64,000 bases of DNA from Prostheceraeus crozeri (Eukaryota > Platyhelminthes > Polycladida > Euryleptidae): assembly GCA_907163375.1 (NCBI GenBank), contig CAJQUW010008720.1:248001-312000 (forward strand), written 5' to 3'. Within the stretch, counting starts at the first letter, position 1, and each line of letters opens with the position of its first letter. Under the pieces are notes generated by a model. That model searched no databases and had not been told where the DNA came from. It worked only from the letters and a program-made list of their open reading frames with translations. The translations under genes were made by a program, and so were the position numbers. Of this stretch, positions 12,427 to 25,775 are shown one piece after another.

Positions 12427-13475
12427 TTATTATTTTTTTATTGAACGTACAATTTTGAGCGGCGATCTGTTTGTTAGGCCACTGAGCAAAAAAGGTAAGA
12501 GGACAAAAACAATTACTGAGGGAAAGAACGACTGAAAATGGACGTTTTCCAAGTACGCTCGAAAGAAAGGGGGGAGGACTGGTATGTCACAGAAGTCGGC
12601 AGCGAGTTCCACGTACGTGCTGCAGCAGATGGGAAGGAGCGATTTCCGATGGATCGGCGAGAGAATGGAACATGCGGAGCAGAATGAGCTGCGGAGCATT
12701 CTCTGAAACACCAAGAAGGGACTCGGCGAGATAGGAAGAAGCAGAATGATTTAACGCTGAGGACTGCAAAGCGAAAATGAATTCTCTCTTGAATGCGTAG
12801 CCAGTGGAGGTCCTTCAGGATCGGAGTGATGCGAGAGTGGTTGGAGGAGTTGGTGAGAAGTCTTCCGGCCGCAATAACAGTGGATTGCAGTCGACGATAT
12901 TGGACATTTCGCAGACCATCAAGCATGGATAAACAGTAATCTAGACGAGAGTGCACTAAGGACACGACGAGCGATCAAAGGAGAGGCATTGTGAGTGATA
13001 TGCAAATGACCGGATTTGCCTAAGTGAGGCGAAGCAACTCGAGACTTAGCTTAAAATGATCACGGGCATGGACAAATGGGAGTCAAGATGCACTCCTAAA
13101 CAGCGAACGATTTTGGAGGGGCGATTAGGGTGGAGTCAACAGTGATTGTAGTTGAAGAGAGCTTGTCTAACTTGCGGTTTGAAGAGCACCACAGAATTAT
13201 AGACTTGACGGCGTTGAGTCTAAGTTTGTTTGCACTCAACCACTGTTGGATGTCCTGAAGACAAAGCTCCATCCGCCGCGAAAGCTGGGAAGTGGCAGAG
13301 GGGGATCAGGAGCTGTACATGTTGTAGTCGTCTGTGCAGGCGTGAGCGCGTAGGCCATGGTATCAATCAATGGAGAAAGGTCGGGAGTGTAGAGGATGAA
13401 AAAAGTGGACCTAACACTGATCCTTGAGGGACGCCATGAGCATTGGAGATGGAGCTAATGCCTGTTTTGAATATA
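12427..13475 (-). pseudogene. CR1/L2-type LINE, 5'-truncated RT fragment
   Basis: Reading the minus strand from about 13475, GVPQGSVLGPLFFILY (RT block 5 region) is visible, then the catalytic box in altered form as CTDDYNMY instead of YADD. After a frame change comes a 150-codon open segment (12513-12965). It has the C-terminal signature of CR1/L2 reverse transcriptases: VHSRLDYC, ITPILKDLHWL, RSFPSAAARTWNSLPTSV. The 3' end, gccgctcaaaattgtacgtt followed by an A/T-rich tail near 12430, is also typical of L2/CR1 ends. At least one frameshift and the damaged active site make it dead. It lies antisense in the beclin intron. Confidence 0.8.
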
Positions 13476-15160
13476 GCTTAGATTCATGTGCGCTCCGCTT
13501 GTTTAGTAAGTATGTCAAGCTCACTTGATCGGCAATATTCATGTATAAAAATGTGACTTTGAAGGATCTCAATGAAGATTAAAATTTCATTCTTTAAAAG
13601 CGAAATTCATTGTATCTGAAATAGGAGAATGTAATTGAAAAGTACAACGTTATCTACATCATCGCATGCACAAATGTTTCAGTATGCAATAGCACACGAG
13701 CGCACGCTAATTGATATGGCAAGAGGTGTCCCGTTTGCCTCTGGAGAAGACAGAGATAATATCTAGACAAAGTCAAAAAATCGACCGAAATGCACGCTTA
13801 GGCAATGCCAGAATCAATAGATCGAACGTAAAAGATGTTGATATATGGCGTAGGAAGAAACAGTGGTGTCACTGGTCAGCCTCTAATACATATGATGTGA
13901 TCTACATACATCGAGAATGGTGAATTGCAATAATCATAAACAAATATCTTACTCTATGATAAATGTAGGTGAGCTAGGACCTAGGACCCCTTGCTGCCTC
14001 ATATTATTTAAGCAGAGGGATCACTGATTTAATGGTCAATCTTAACAAAAATCTTCTGTCATTTAAATATGATGTACTGTACCTAATCCATGAAATGATA
14101 GAACGGGAAAGACCGAAGCGGAAAACACTTCTTTGTACAAGAATCTCAAAGGTGAAGAGTATCACTGTAATTGGGATCTGCACATGCAGCGACTGATGAG
14201 AATCTGAGAAGATCGAGACAACCGCTAGATATCTCTTTCATCCAAAGATCTACTACTTCCCTAAATTATCGAACTTATTTATGTGATATGTTAATATACA
14301 TTCTATCACTGAATCAAATGGATGTCACAAAGAAAACAATATTTTTTAGACACTAAGCTTTATAGCTTGTCGGACAGATCGTTACAGAGTGTGCATTTTA
14401 ATTTTTCACAACAATCGCAAGTGAAACTGATTATATTACAATATTGAGCGCATGCTTGCTAATGAGATGATCTGTGGATCAGCTTGTTACAAATTAATTT
14501 ATTCACCTTATTGCTTTCTACAACATAGAGAGACGCATATATTAGTCAATTAATTAACATGCGGCTACTTCTCAACCTCAAACATTTGAAAGGCGTTTGA
14601 TTGTATGTGCATTTATGATGCATACTCTGTTAGGGTAATTCACACATTTTATGTCTAGTGCTATCTTCTAGTTAATTTTCAGTTGTAATTAGGCGTGTGC
14701 AAATGAGACTCAGAATAAGTGCTTCATGAAATAAGGATATAAATAATATTTTTGCCTTGATGTAATTTTGATACACTATAATTAATTGTTCTTTTTAGAT
14801 TATTATACACTTTAAGACATGATTGAAAATAAATGTTGCCTATCTTTACCTAAGAACCTAAACCCAGGAGTGATGAGATGCAAATGAACACAATATAAAA
14901 TTCCAATACCTCTAGTGTGCCCGTGCTGTGACCATTCCAAAGATGTTGATTTAGTTACTTTTAGTCCCGCCAAAGTCCCTCTGTTTATGTGTCCTGCCAT
15001 TGTGAGGGCGGCAATTGTAGCTTTGATTCATCTTTGTATTGAATAGTGACGAGGCTTAGCCAACAGAATGCATTTGTGCAGAGATGCACCCAGAGTCCCA
15101 CTACTCAAAATAGTATACTCAATATCAATTAGTATCTCAATCACTTTATATTTAAAAAGT

Positions 15161-15370
15161 GATGTGATGACTCAGTTGGTTAAGGGCCGCTCTTTGGTGC
15201 GGAAGGTGTAGGGTTCGAGTGTGTCCGCTTTAGAGGTACCACCGCTCTCACTAGAGGTTGCTGACCCGTATCTGGTGAGAGTTGCGAGTATGTGAAGGTT
15301 GCCTCTCCTCGCTTTCTATCAAGGTTTCGTGCCTTGGTTGAGGCAGAGATGAGTACAAAATAAAACTAAA
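15161..15370 (+). mobile_element. tRNA-derived SINE, family A
   Basis: A box gatgactcagttggttaagg and B box gggttcgagtg (about 15211) are followed by gaggtaccaccgctc, ctagaggttgctga and tatctggtgagagttgcgag. The tail is A-rich (acaaaataaaactaaaa). This is the best-preserved copy of the family in the window. Confidence 0.75.
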
Positions 15371-18300
15371 AGGGTAAATGCAAAATTTGGCATTTCGTAT
15401 TTGCAGCGCAAGGCAAAATGTAAGCTATCCTTGCTTAAATGAGATTGCTCTATTTCCTTTTAATCTATTCCGTCCAATTAATGGGTCGTATTTTAATGAA
15501 GCGAATAGAAAATGAAAGTAGGAACCTTGATGATCTTTGATCAATCATTAACTTGCGATCCCTAGTTATCTTCTCTCCTTTTAATAATTACATAACGCAC
15601 TACTACACGCTTTGACATTTTAAGCGTTTTAAACGCGCTAGTGGAAATGTGTTCCATATTGAAAAACGTAAAGTCTTTTTCTTTATGTAATCGCCCATGC
15701 CAATTCTAAATGCACTGTTTGTTCTTTCCAGAGCTAACACGGTGCTATGGCTACCTTTGACAGTTTGTCATTGAGACCGCAAGCAAAGCAAGGTTTTATT
15801 AATGTAAGGTTCGATAGAAATCCTAATTCTAAGTAAGCAAATTATGCGTGAAATGATGAATTACCCATGTCACCAAAAAACGGCATGTAGCTATCTATTT
15901 ATTTCATTATTGCGGATCTTTCACAATAGTTGCTTAATTGGTTGGAGGGTCCTGTTTGGATTCCCCTGGATTGTCGAAAGGTTACATCAGAAGGAGCTGA
16001 AAGTAGGCTTAGTGGCAAAATTGTAGGTAATATCACAAGGTAAAAAGCAACTACGACTTCATTATAAAGTAAGTAAGAAATGCTTCTGACTATTTCATGC
16101 GCCCTGAAAACAGGCTGTTGTGAACATGTTGAAAAGTACACACATAGATCAAGCACTGAGGATATTTGTTGATTTTCTATGTTGTGCCACTTCTAAGGTT
16201 TGTTGTCCCGGTTTTATGATTGCCTTTCTCTCGCTGAAGGATTTTGCCCGTCTTGTCGCATGACGAAGTCGATGAATGAATTTATCATCCTTACTTTTGA
16301 CTTGTAATTGCGTAATGAAGGAGGGTTTCTGATCAATAGTACCAGAGACTGCATGAAGTCACATATTCGAAGTCTGTGAATACTGACTCACTTTCATCTA
16401 CCGAAGACATCGTGTTACCAAGTTATTTAGTAATGATTTGTAGCTTGTAATTAGTCTTCACTTCATTACACTGTGCAGCGCATCAGGAGTGATGGTATTT
16501 AGGCCTACTACATGTAGCACTATGTTTTGCGTTGATGATATTCAGTATGTTGTACAGCTTTCTTGATGACTTGTAGCATTTAGACGCTCAGCATCTGCAT
16601 ATTTTGCATAAAGTAATTCGAGTTAGAATAAGAGCAATTTTCTCGTGCTAAATGTCTACACCGGTAGACAAGAAAAAAAATGATTGATTGATATGATGAA
16701 TGGAAAATGATTGTAAGTTATGTTTGTTAAGATAGACATTTGATAGCACTGTAAACTCATCACTATAGATATTTGTCATGAAATTTGAAGGTGCCACGTG
16801 CATTTAGATTATGGCATCACTGCGAAAATCGATCGTCTACATTGATAGACAGGTGAACGAATTAATGTTAAATCAATTTTGGTATAATTTGACAAAGTCG
16901 GTTTTTAGTCCACATCGTTTCCTTAGTCTCCGCTTTCTTAGACTTCGCTTCCTTAGTCAACTCTCCGCTTTCAGTGATTTGCTCGTTCAATCAGCTTTGC
17001 ATACGTGCGGGATATATCACACTGTCTATCTCGGCTCGGCACCGCAGACCCATCAACAAATTCCTTGATCAATTTGGTGTCTCCCTAGTACAAAATATTT
17101 GAAGGGCGACCACGTTCATCGAGATGCGGAGAATGACTATTTCTCACTGCACTCAATCTGATACATTCATGTGGACCATAGTGACCACCGCAAATTTTGA
17201 AAAAGTATCACAGTCACAAGAAATAACGCAGCAACAAAATTTCTTCAATTTTGGTGTTAGGGTAAAACGAAACAATGATGCAGACAGGGTGCGGCATAAA
17301 AAACAGTGACTAAATTTTAAAGTAGCATAACTTTCTCATCATCCAACAGAAATTAGCAAATAAGGTCTCATTTTGAAGCCAATGCACATCTTTATTACAA
17401 GAATCAACATCTCAATTACTGCATTTGAGGATGAGAGTAAAGGGTTCATGCAAAACAGAAGAGCCAAGAAACTAGATGAAAAGAACAACGACTGAATGGA
17501 AAAGAAGGCCTAATTCCAATTCTTCACTTAAACGGTAGCCATCATGGCACAGTCTTTCTGTTGCAAATGATCACAACATGAATTGGGTGATGACTAGATC
17601 AACTTTCAGCAATCACGCTTTGTAACAGAAGGCCGAAAATTTCGTATTTTCTTGTTTTATTTCCTCCAAGTCTCCACGTCTCTTCCAAGTTACGTTTGGG
17701 ATACTTCCACAAAGAAATTTTATAATGGATTGTTTGGCCTCACATCGAACGCAGATATGATAGAAAAGGCTTTATGGTAAAAACGACCATTCATGCGCTA
17801 CATTCATTCACTTCTACTGCGTCAGTCGAAGCTGTAGCGAACCTTGCCCAGCAAATTGTAAAGAATGCTTTAATGAACTTTCGGTCAAGAAAATTGATTT
17901 TCTAACTTATGTTTAAACCAATCCTCCACATCGTGTTTATTTGTTGCAATTCAACCTAGTACTGTAGGATATGTGTCTTAACTCATTATAAATTTCGCTA
18001 TGCTCGGGACACTGAAGTATGGGAAGTGAAGTTCATAGTAAGCAGTATAAAATGCAAATTTCTGGTATGTCAAGATATCTTTTTAAAACTTATTTCACAT
18101 GCGTTCATACTTCAAAATGCAGTTGTACTCGGTTATACAATTACATTTTTTGCATCGCTATTAGTATAATGTATTTTTAAGCAAGATCTCACGCTCCGGA
18201 CATGAAGCAATTTTGTACTGAATTTTTTCTTCCTGATGAAACAAGTCTCAATTTCATATAACATGTGTTCACAGCAGGCAAAACGATGCAATTGTTCACA

Positions 18301-21300
18301 TTTTTGAAAATTCAGCTTAATTTGTGTATAAATCAACCAAACATTTTTAATTATTTATTTAGTAATTAATATGCGCATTGAAATGCTGTGGAAGCAGTGA
18401 ATTACAAAGTAAGTCATTTTCCTTTCCCTCATTATTACAAACTTAATTGATGACATGACATCAAATTTCTTCTTAATTCCAATTGCATACTATGAGTGCA
18501 GTAAGGGAAAGAGTTAAATACTTAAAGCTGTATTTGAAAGTCAATTCGAGGGACAATGTGATGCTATAGGGTTGAAGATGCCAAATGCATTTCAGATGCT
18601 GACACATGCTATTTGAATTACCTCTATAACAGTCTACAGACAGTAAGTTGCTATACAACCAAATAACTATCTATAGAGCATGTCCTTGTCAACAAGTCCT
18701 GTGAACAAGTGCATGTGCTAAAATTGGAACTGGCCCGGATTTCACGGTCGGCGTCGTCTGCTTTTGCATGATATTGCCTTAAATCTGTCAAAAAGGATTA
18801 CATATAATAATTTTTAGTTCAAATAAATCAAAAAAACTGCGGAGATACGTCGTCCGATCTCTCATCAATTTGTGTGTGATTGGATCTGTCAAATAGCGTC
18901 TATACAAGGTAATTGATACAATGAGTAAGAAACTTAAGCCTGATTCGATAATTGTTGATGCATCACTTGTCCCTCCGAATCAGAGTTAAAAAGACATTTC
19001 GGCAGCCGGCATAACTAACATGTCTGGTTAGTGTTAGTTAGACTCTTCCAGGTCTGTGCGATACTGCGATGAAACATGATTGAAAGAATCTGTGAAAAAC
19101 GCACTACAGCCTAATTCACGCATAGTTCATATTCCTGTATAATAATGGCTGCATTTACATTTCCATTCTAGGCGCAATATTCAATTGTAATAAATTAGGT
19201 TTGCTACAATGTTGTGATATATCCTTGTAACATAAAGTCTTCTACTCGATGGAAGATGAATTTATCAATTAGCATGAAACGACCCCTGATGAACGATATA
19301 ACCTACGTGTGTAAATGCGGAGATGCAACCAGTCCGAAATAAAAGCATGAGCACAAGATGTCCTTTTGGTTACTTGAAAAATAAAAGATGCCACAAATAA
19401 TTTCTTCATTATAATTTCCACGAGATCTTTCGTCCAGTTCTCATCATGTTGCCAATGTAATGGAAATGAACATGAACCTTTGGTACACACTTCTATTGAC
19501 TGTCAAAACGATATACATGTAATTTGTATAGCAGCGGTGTTTTAACTAACTACAAAAACTTAAAACACAATTCATTTGACACTTCCTCGCTTTCTACTCC
19601 TAATATGCATGCTGTCAATTCGTTTTGTCCTACTACAAAGGCCTGCGATGTTGTCTTAGCCTACAAACGCAGAGATGGCAGAGCCAGGAGATGACCTCCA
19701 GAGCCAATTTGAGTTGAATTAGCCTGCTCGTTTTTTGCACGTGCGGTGCGAACCGGATCAGAAATCAATCAGTTTGTGCTGAATGGCAACGAATTCATAG
19801 CTCCATGTGCGCAACTGTCATTGTATAGTCAGTGCTATAATTCTTCAATACAAATTTAAAGCATTTCATTTTGATTTTCAGAAGCTTCTCCATAACATTA
19901 CCCCTCCAGTAGAATGTGACTTTGTATCGAATCACAGCATTTTTTAGATGATAAAGGAAATAAGAGACGCTCAGTTTTTACTGAACTGGTAAGTATACCG
20001 GTCTGGCGAGTACTATCTAATGCGACTAATACTGGTCTATCGGCAATGATTCAAATATTTCGCAGGTGTCATCGAGATGCATGAAATGTGACACTCAAGA
20101 TAATTACAAAATAGAATAGCAGAATAGCCGAATTATTATGTCATGAATTCACAATATTTCCAACACCAAGACGATCTCAACTTCGGAAGGTCGCAGCCAA
20201 CGGCCGACATCTTTTCCTAACTGGCCGATGATCACCAACAAAAGACAGGCAATAAATTATTTTGAGACATCAACCGAAGGACTTGGATGAGATTGTAAAT
20301 AGAATTGCTGAATTTTTCGAATCTCCTTAAGTTGGAGGATGTGTTAATTCCCGAGCGATACAGAAAATCAACATTTAGTTAGATTGTTCTAAACGAAAAT
20401 GATGCTGTATAATGATGCTTCGTGAAAGTGGAAGCTGGGAAGTACTTATCGATGCATTCACCAAAAATATTAGCTTCCTCGTTTTGCATGATAGTCTCTA
20501 CAAATTGTCCGTTGCGGTCGGGACAATTATGTTGTTCTACATCTCGCTCCCAATTTGACCAGAATTCTTGCGCATCATTCATCATGGCTATGATGCGATG
20601 ATTTATCTTGATATGTACAGGATGTTTAAGTGAAACATTATATGCTGTTAAATAGGCTATTCATCTTAGAATTAGATAACATAGCACTTCTAATACTTTG
20701 GATACTTTGGACAGATGCAGAAGCCTGAAGATAGAAGCCTGCTAACTCCATTCGATACATAGATCGGTTAATTGTACTAAGAAATACCGACTTATGAAAA
20801 AAAGGTTTTGTCTTTTTTTTATTAACATCTAGAAACACTTTACAAATTCGTTGCAGTCTAAAAAAATAGCGCAGAAACCCCGGAGAGGGCAAAAAAGCAG
20901 CGCAATTACCGCAGCGGTGGTCACTATGATGTGGACTCACAGGCAGTCCTTCTCCAATTTTAAAGTATACGACTCCTCGATGGCATTCGATTTAAAGACA
21001 TCTGAGAAGTAGATGTAGACAGATGAGAATATGCATGTGTAACCATGATCATCATCATGATCAGGCGATGAGGGACACCATCCTTGTGAGCCTTTAGATA
21101 GCCACATATGTGGAGTCTGAAAGCAATTAAACATCAAAATGAATTGAATCTGCTTGGTTTTGTTTCAGTAAGACATGGGATTCCTTCAACCAAACGATGT
21201 GGCGATCAAATCTAGATAAATACGGAATAATATTTTTTGCGGTTATTTGTGGCGTGAGGTAGGTAAATATTTGTGGGAGGATGTGTTTGCTGATTTTTGG

Positions 21301-21365
21301 AATTTTGATATTCCGAATTACCGTATACCGATATTGGTAGCATTTATCTGAACAGAGGTCGGGCT
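15371..21365. other. Intronic DNA without recognised features
   Basis: Both strands were read for protein similarity, long inverted or tandem repeats and tRNA-like heads. Only short unrelated ORFs of fewer than about 105 codons are present, with no recognisable motifs. Confidence 0.5.
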
Positions 21366-21370
21366 TTGAA

Positions 21371-21470
21371 GGATTTAGGTTGCTCTGGCCTAGCGGTTAG
21401 AGTGCTGTTCCGCTTTCAAACTGACTTGAGTTCGAATTCTGGCTAGACGAATTGCTGTTGGGAAGCTCTG
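21371..21470 (+). mobile_element. tRNA-like sequence (SINE head)
   Basis: The segment ctggcctagcggttagagtg resembles an A box and gagttcgaattctgg a B box, about 45 bp apart. The flanks do not form an acceptor stem, so this is more likely a SINE head than a tRNA gene. The family could not be assigned. Confidence 0.45.
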
Positions 21471-21539
21471 GTTTTAGCGTCAGTAGGTCTTTTGTCATTA
21501 CATGTGTGCCTATCATATGGCATCAAATTTAGGGCATTT

Positions 21540-21722
21540 AGGTGGTAGACGGCCGCAGTTTAGTATAGTGAGCCCACAGTCACATCTTGTTCGGAAAGTC
21601 CGAGGTACCAATCCTGTCGGCTTGGGAGAAATCACCACTCTCTCCCCTAAAGGCTACTAGCCGAAACCTTACGCGAGTTGCCGGCATCTGTTAGATTGGT
21701 AATACCTAGCTTCTGCTAGAAT
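21540..21722 (+). mobile_element. tRNA-derived SINE, family A (degenerate)
   Basis: The body tcggcttgggagaaatcacc, the central ctctcccctaaaggctacta and cgcgagttgccgg match the family A body in order. The tRNA head is poorly preserved. Confidence 0.5.
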
Positions 21723-21744
21723 GACACTGTACATTGGGTTGGAT

Positions 21745-21925
21745 ATGGTAGATAAAGTAACCTCATGATCAAGTGGCAATGAAGCTTTAACGTTTTTCCT
21801 CCCCCATACTGGTACTTTTAGTCCGGATGCCCTGTGGACTTCCAATGACTCTTTCGGGGCTCGACCTCTTGACCAAAAGATCGCTAGGCCAAGCACTTAA
21901 CCTCTGTGCCACGGAGACCACTGAT
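21745..21925 (-). mobile_element. tRNA-derived SINE, family B
   Basis: On the minus strand, gtggtctccgtggcacagag followed by gttaagtgcttgg forms the A-box region and ggtcaagaggtcgagcccc the B box. The family B words cgaaagagtcattggaagtc and catccggac follow. It abuts a family A copy in the opposite orientation. Confidence 0.65.
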
Positions 21926-22805
21926 AAAAGTAAGCAAAGTTAGAGAAGCATTTTGATGAGCAATAGCAAATTTTCGAACAAGTCAACTGTTTTATGAACT
22001 CGTCATTATTTGGAATTTTGCTAAGACAATTCTAATATCAAGATAAGGAATCATTAGTGATTGTTTCCACTCGCAAGTTGAAGCAACTTTTCGTTGTTCG
22101 CTCGAATTCCCAAATGAACACCGAGTTTATGCCTACCGGGTGCACAGTGAAGTTCATCGGTGGATTGAAAAGGGATTCTTTAATTTATTTGCGCTACATC
22201 AGTGGTTGCCGTCATTATTCTTCCATCAGTTTGATTGGATTTCTCAACAGAGATTTTGTAATAGCTTTCGTCAATGACATTCCAGTTGTCCTCGCAATTA
22301 TCTTGATTTTTCAAGAAATATGCCTTGGTTATGGATCACAAAACAAGATGTTTGGAAAAGTCAAGTCGTCAATCTTGGCTGAAGTTCTTTCTTTGACGTC
22401 GTCTGCCTTATATACCGGCTACAACTACAGAAACAATCACACATGTCTATGATTAAAACAATGGTTTGAGGCTTCCCATTCATTTAATAGGATTTCATTT
22501 TAAAAGAAATGATTTTAAATGTTGGAAGAAAAAAATCAAAACGTGATATTTTGCTCTCGGACATTATGAAATGACTTTCAAATCCCAACACATTCCTGAA
22601 ATAGTTGAATTTTCATTCTGACTGCAGATGAGCGAATCAAGATGAATCAGATCACCGTCCTCATCTCTGCTTAAGTCTGATATTTTGATAATGCTACTCT
22701 ACATACATCAATCGGTACATTATCGATCTTTCATTTTCGGATATAGTCTTTTTTCCGCATATGTCCGTCTGTCTGAAAATCGGTGACGTGATTTCTTTTT
22801 TTCAG

Positions 22806-22894
22806 GTTGATTGGAGTGAAATCAATGCGGGATGGGGTCAATGTGTCCTTCTGCTAGATGCCCTGTTGCGGCATGCCAAGGTTTTTCTCGACAA
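22806..22894 (+). CDS. Beclin-like protein, exon (ECD, VDWSEINAGWGQ)
   Basis: The exon lies between a T-rich acceptor (ttttttcag) and gtaaga. It reads VDWSEINAGWGQCVLLLDAL and continues to FLDK, whose Lys codon is completed by the first base of the exon at 31067. Beclin-1 proteins have [20 protein letters not shown] here, one of the most conserved segments of the family. The start falls on a codon boundary that matches the end of exon 7036-7096. The following residues (LRHAKVFLD) differ from the usual ANKMGLKFQ, part of a general divergence along the gene. Exon identity is considered certain at family level; orthology to BECN1 rather than a paralogue is not. Confidence 0.96.
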
Positions 22895-24597
22895 GTAAGA
22901 TATGAATCCGTTACTCAGCGATTGAGGACAAGTACTTTTGTTAACCTGTGAGGACACTCATGAATCATGAGAATATTCCTTGATGAGTAGAATGTAGAGG
23001 TAGTTGTTGTGCGCTATTACAGATATCTCTGCTTGATCTCTAAGGCGCAGAAACTGAGTTGGAAATACCTATTATCGGGATCGCCATCAACTTGCGATAT
23101 TTCGTATTGTTTAATGCAAGCTATTTGAGCATAGGTGACCTCGATTCAATCCGCAAGACATTCTGCAGCAAGTTATACTGTTTTTGTCAGCTTGTATACT
23201 GCCTAATTTGAATTTTGCGTAGCTCAGTAAATTCCTATGAATTCAGAAATGAAGTTCTGTTGATGACCGCCTCAGGTGGTTGATATCAACTTGGCATTTT
23301 TATTTCCATAAATACTTCAAATTTTAGCTAACGCTTCAGCAAACTATTGCTTTGTTATTCAGTTTAACTTCAAAGGTCGGTTGAAAGATATCTAGGCATA
23401 ACTCTCCAATTTTATCATTGACCTCGACTTCAACTACCATCACGGTAAATTATGAAGACTCTATGGTGTCTTCTCATTTCGCATAATATCAACTTGCATA
23501 AATGATTTGATCCCTGTTTCATTTCACATAATATTAACTTGTATAACCAAATTGTTTTCCATTGTTTCATTTCGTATAAAGTTGAGTTTTAAATCACATC
23601 TAATTGATGGAGATTGTAATTCACGGTTGGAATTCAACAGTTGTTAACTGTACTATTCTATCCTAATCAAATAGGTTTTCCTCTTAGAGAATAAAACGAT
23701 AAGAAACCTGAGGTTGACTAGAAAGATTTCAAATGATTATATTACTGATTGATGCTTTCAGGAATTCTTTCCATTATTAAACCCTTCCACTTTCCATTTT
23801 GCCATAATGAACGAAAAACATAATAAGTTTTGAGAAATGTCTATTTGTGCAGCTGATTTCAACTGCATTATTGAAGTGAACCTATTTGCTCGCAACCCCT
23901 TGCTTCAAGGCACCAGCAAAAGCACCCGCATAGCCGTACACCAACATGTCTCCACTAAAACGACGCGATTTAGGTCTCATTAATCTCTCGGTTATCTGCT
24001 TATATATGATTTTCTGAGGTTTTGGTGTTCCTCCACCCAGCAACAAGCGCAGCTGATATTTCTTTAATAAGGATAGAATTACAATACTGACAGTTTCTTT
24101 GACACTACATTTCATGTGTGGTCCATCAATTAGCTGTTGCATCAAACTCTCAAAAACAGTTTTATGCGAATTGATTCACTTGTGTAATACGATGCGCTAC
24201 AAAATTTGGAGATTGCGTAACTGGAAAACGAAAAATAGACAAAAAATAGTTATAAAAATTGAAATTATGCGATGCGATACGAAGTCGACTGTATGCCATA
24301 ATAGTAAATGTTTTGATTGATGATATAACATAACAAATTACACCGATGCACATTTCTATGAGCATAATAAGTAGGCTAGTTAGCATCCAGAATGAATATG
24401 ATTTCCTCCAAATGAATTTTAGTGTCGAAACTGAGAAAGTGAAAACATTGTTTCAAAATATTGTGAATATTGAGCAAAGCTGCGCATCATGCACATGGGT
24501 AAATAAAAAAAACAGCACGCAAATGAACAGTTGAATTGCAGATATATTCGACATCCAGTGAAATGTAATGATTGCCGGATACAGTGTAGGAGATTAT

Positions 24598-24765
24598 CAA
24601 TTATAATTTACTAAGTTATTTGATAAATTTATATTTAAATTATGCATATTAATAAAATATATTTATTAATTTATATTAAATTAAATATATTTAATGAATT
24701 ATTAATTAATAAATTTAATAATTCTATTTTTAATTTATAATAATATCGATTATTATTTTCCGGTG
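24598..24765. repeat. AT-rich block
   Basis: About 165 bp made almost only of A and T, with recurring ttaat, attaa and ttata words. It is not a simple tandem repeat. It could be a decayed microsatellite. Confidence 0.6.
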
Positions 24766-25589
24766 CATGGTGGATTTTCGGTTGCCGCTGCGAATGGGTT
24801 TCAAATGCAATTTCCTCATTTTGTTGCAGTATGTTCCCCTTGCAATATTAATTTTCAGCAGCGCCCCTATCGGTGCAATTATATCCTTGACTATCATTTG
24901 GCACCACGTCAGACATCCACAATTCAAATTAATATCAATTATGGTTGAAGATTTTAATGTTTGAATAGGAAAGCATTTTATTCAGACATTAATCGCATGA
25001 AATAAGCTTTTTATTTTTATTGAAACTGAGCCAACTGCGGCGCCTTGAATAGGTCCATGAAATAGCCTGATTAAATTCCATCATAAGGCTACGTATTTCT
25101 AATATTGACCGGACGACAGTCGGGCGTCCAGTCAAGTGGCCTGTTTGTCGTGTTGCTGCAACACCACATTCTGGCATTGTGAATCTATCTTAGGATTTCA
25201 TAGGCCTATTCTCGTTCTTGACTCTTTCATAAAATGTCATTAAAATTCAACATGAAGGGAACACGAATGAATCATGTTAGTTTTGTCAATACTCCACAAT
25301 GACCATGTATTACTATGTTCGTATTGAATGAAAATCTTATCGCTTGGCACTATCATAACGTTGTTTAAAAAAATGTCGCTCTGCATTTCTGAACAATTTC
25401 TCGATTATGTCTCTTTCCACTTTGACGTGTGGATATCATTCTCTTTGATTATGCGTACAAAATAAGTGATTTGCATGCAATGAAAATATATAGCATGCAA
25501 AGAATTGTTTGGATAGCATTATGTTTTTTTGATGCATTAATGTTATGATATTAATTATTGCACGATGAGGATCACTTATCGTCCGTTAC

Positions 25590-25775
25590 TGAAGTCTGCT
25601 CTGCGTGGTTAAGTGTTTCGTAGAGTTTGGGCCCCGAAAGTGGCATTGGAAGCCAGCAGGAAGGACATCCGGACTTTAGGTATCACAACACCTCGCCTGA
25701 CTATGTCAGCGCCGTCCTAGTCCCCGGTGGGGCAGCAGTGACGCTAAAACTTAATGATAAAGTCTGGAAAATAAT
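25590..25775 (+). mobile_element. tRNA-derived SINE, family B
   Basis: The segment ctgcgtggttaagtgtttcg is the A-box region. It is followed by tttgggccccgaaagtggca, then aggacatccggactttaggt, matching the copies at 6455 and, inverted, at 21745. The B box is eroded. Confidence 0.55.

Larger units (their letters stand above)
7097..22805 (+). other. Beclin intron of 15.7 kb
   Basis: The boundaries are gtgagtg at 7097 and tttttttcag ending at 22805. The content is almost all mobile DNA: nested DNA transposons at 7381-9316, SINEs near 10.03, 10.69, 15.16 and 21.4-21.9 kb, a small MITE at 11401-11540, and an antisense LINE fragment at 12.43-13.48 kb. I see nothing identifiable at 13.5-15.1 and 15.4-21.3 kb. 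Confidence 0.85.

Noticed and set aside
22057..22452. 131-codon ORF with a hydrophobic stretch, 350 bp before a beclin exon
   Set aside because: It has no recognised family, lies inside the intron, and its length is within reach of chance plus old repeats.
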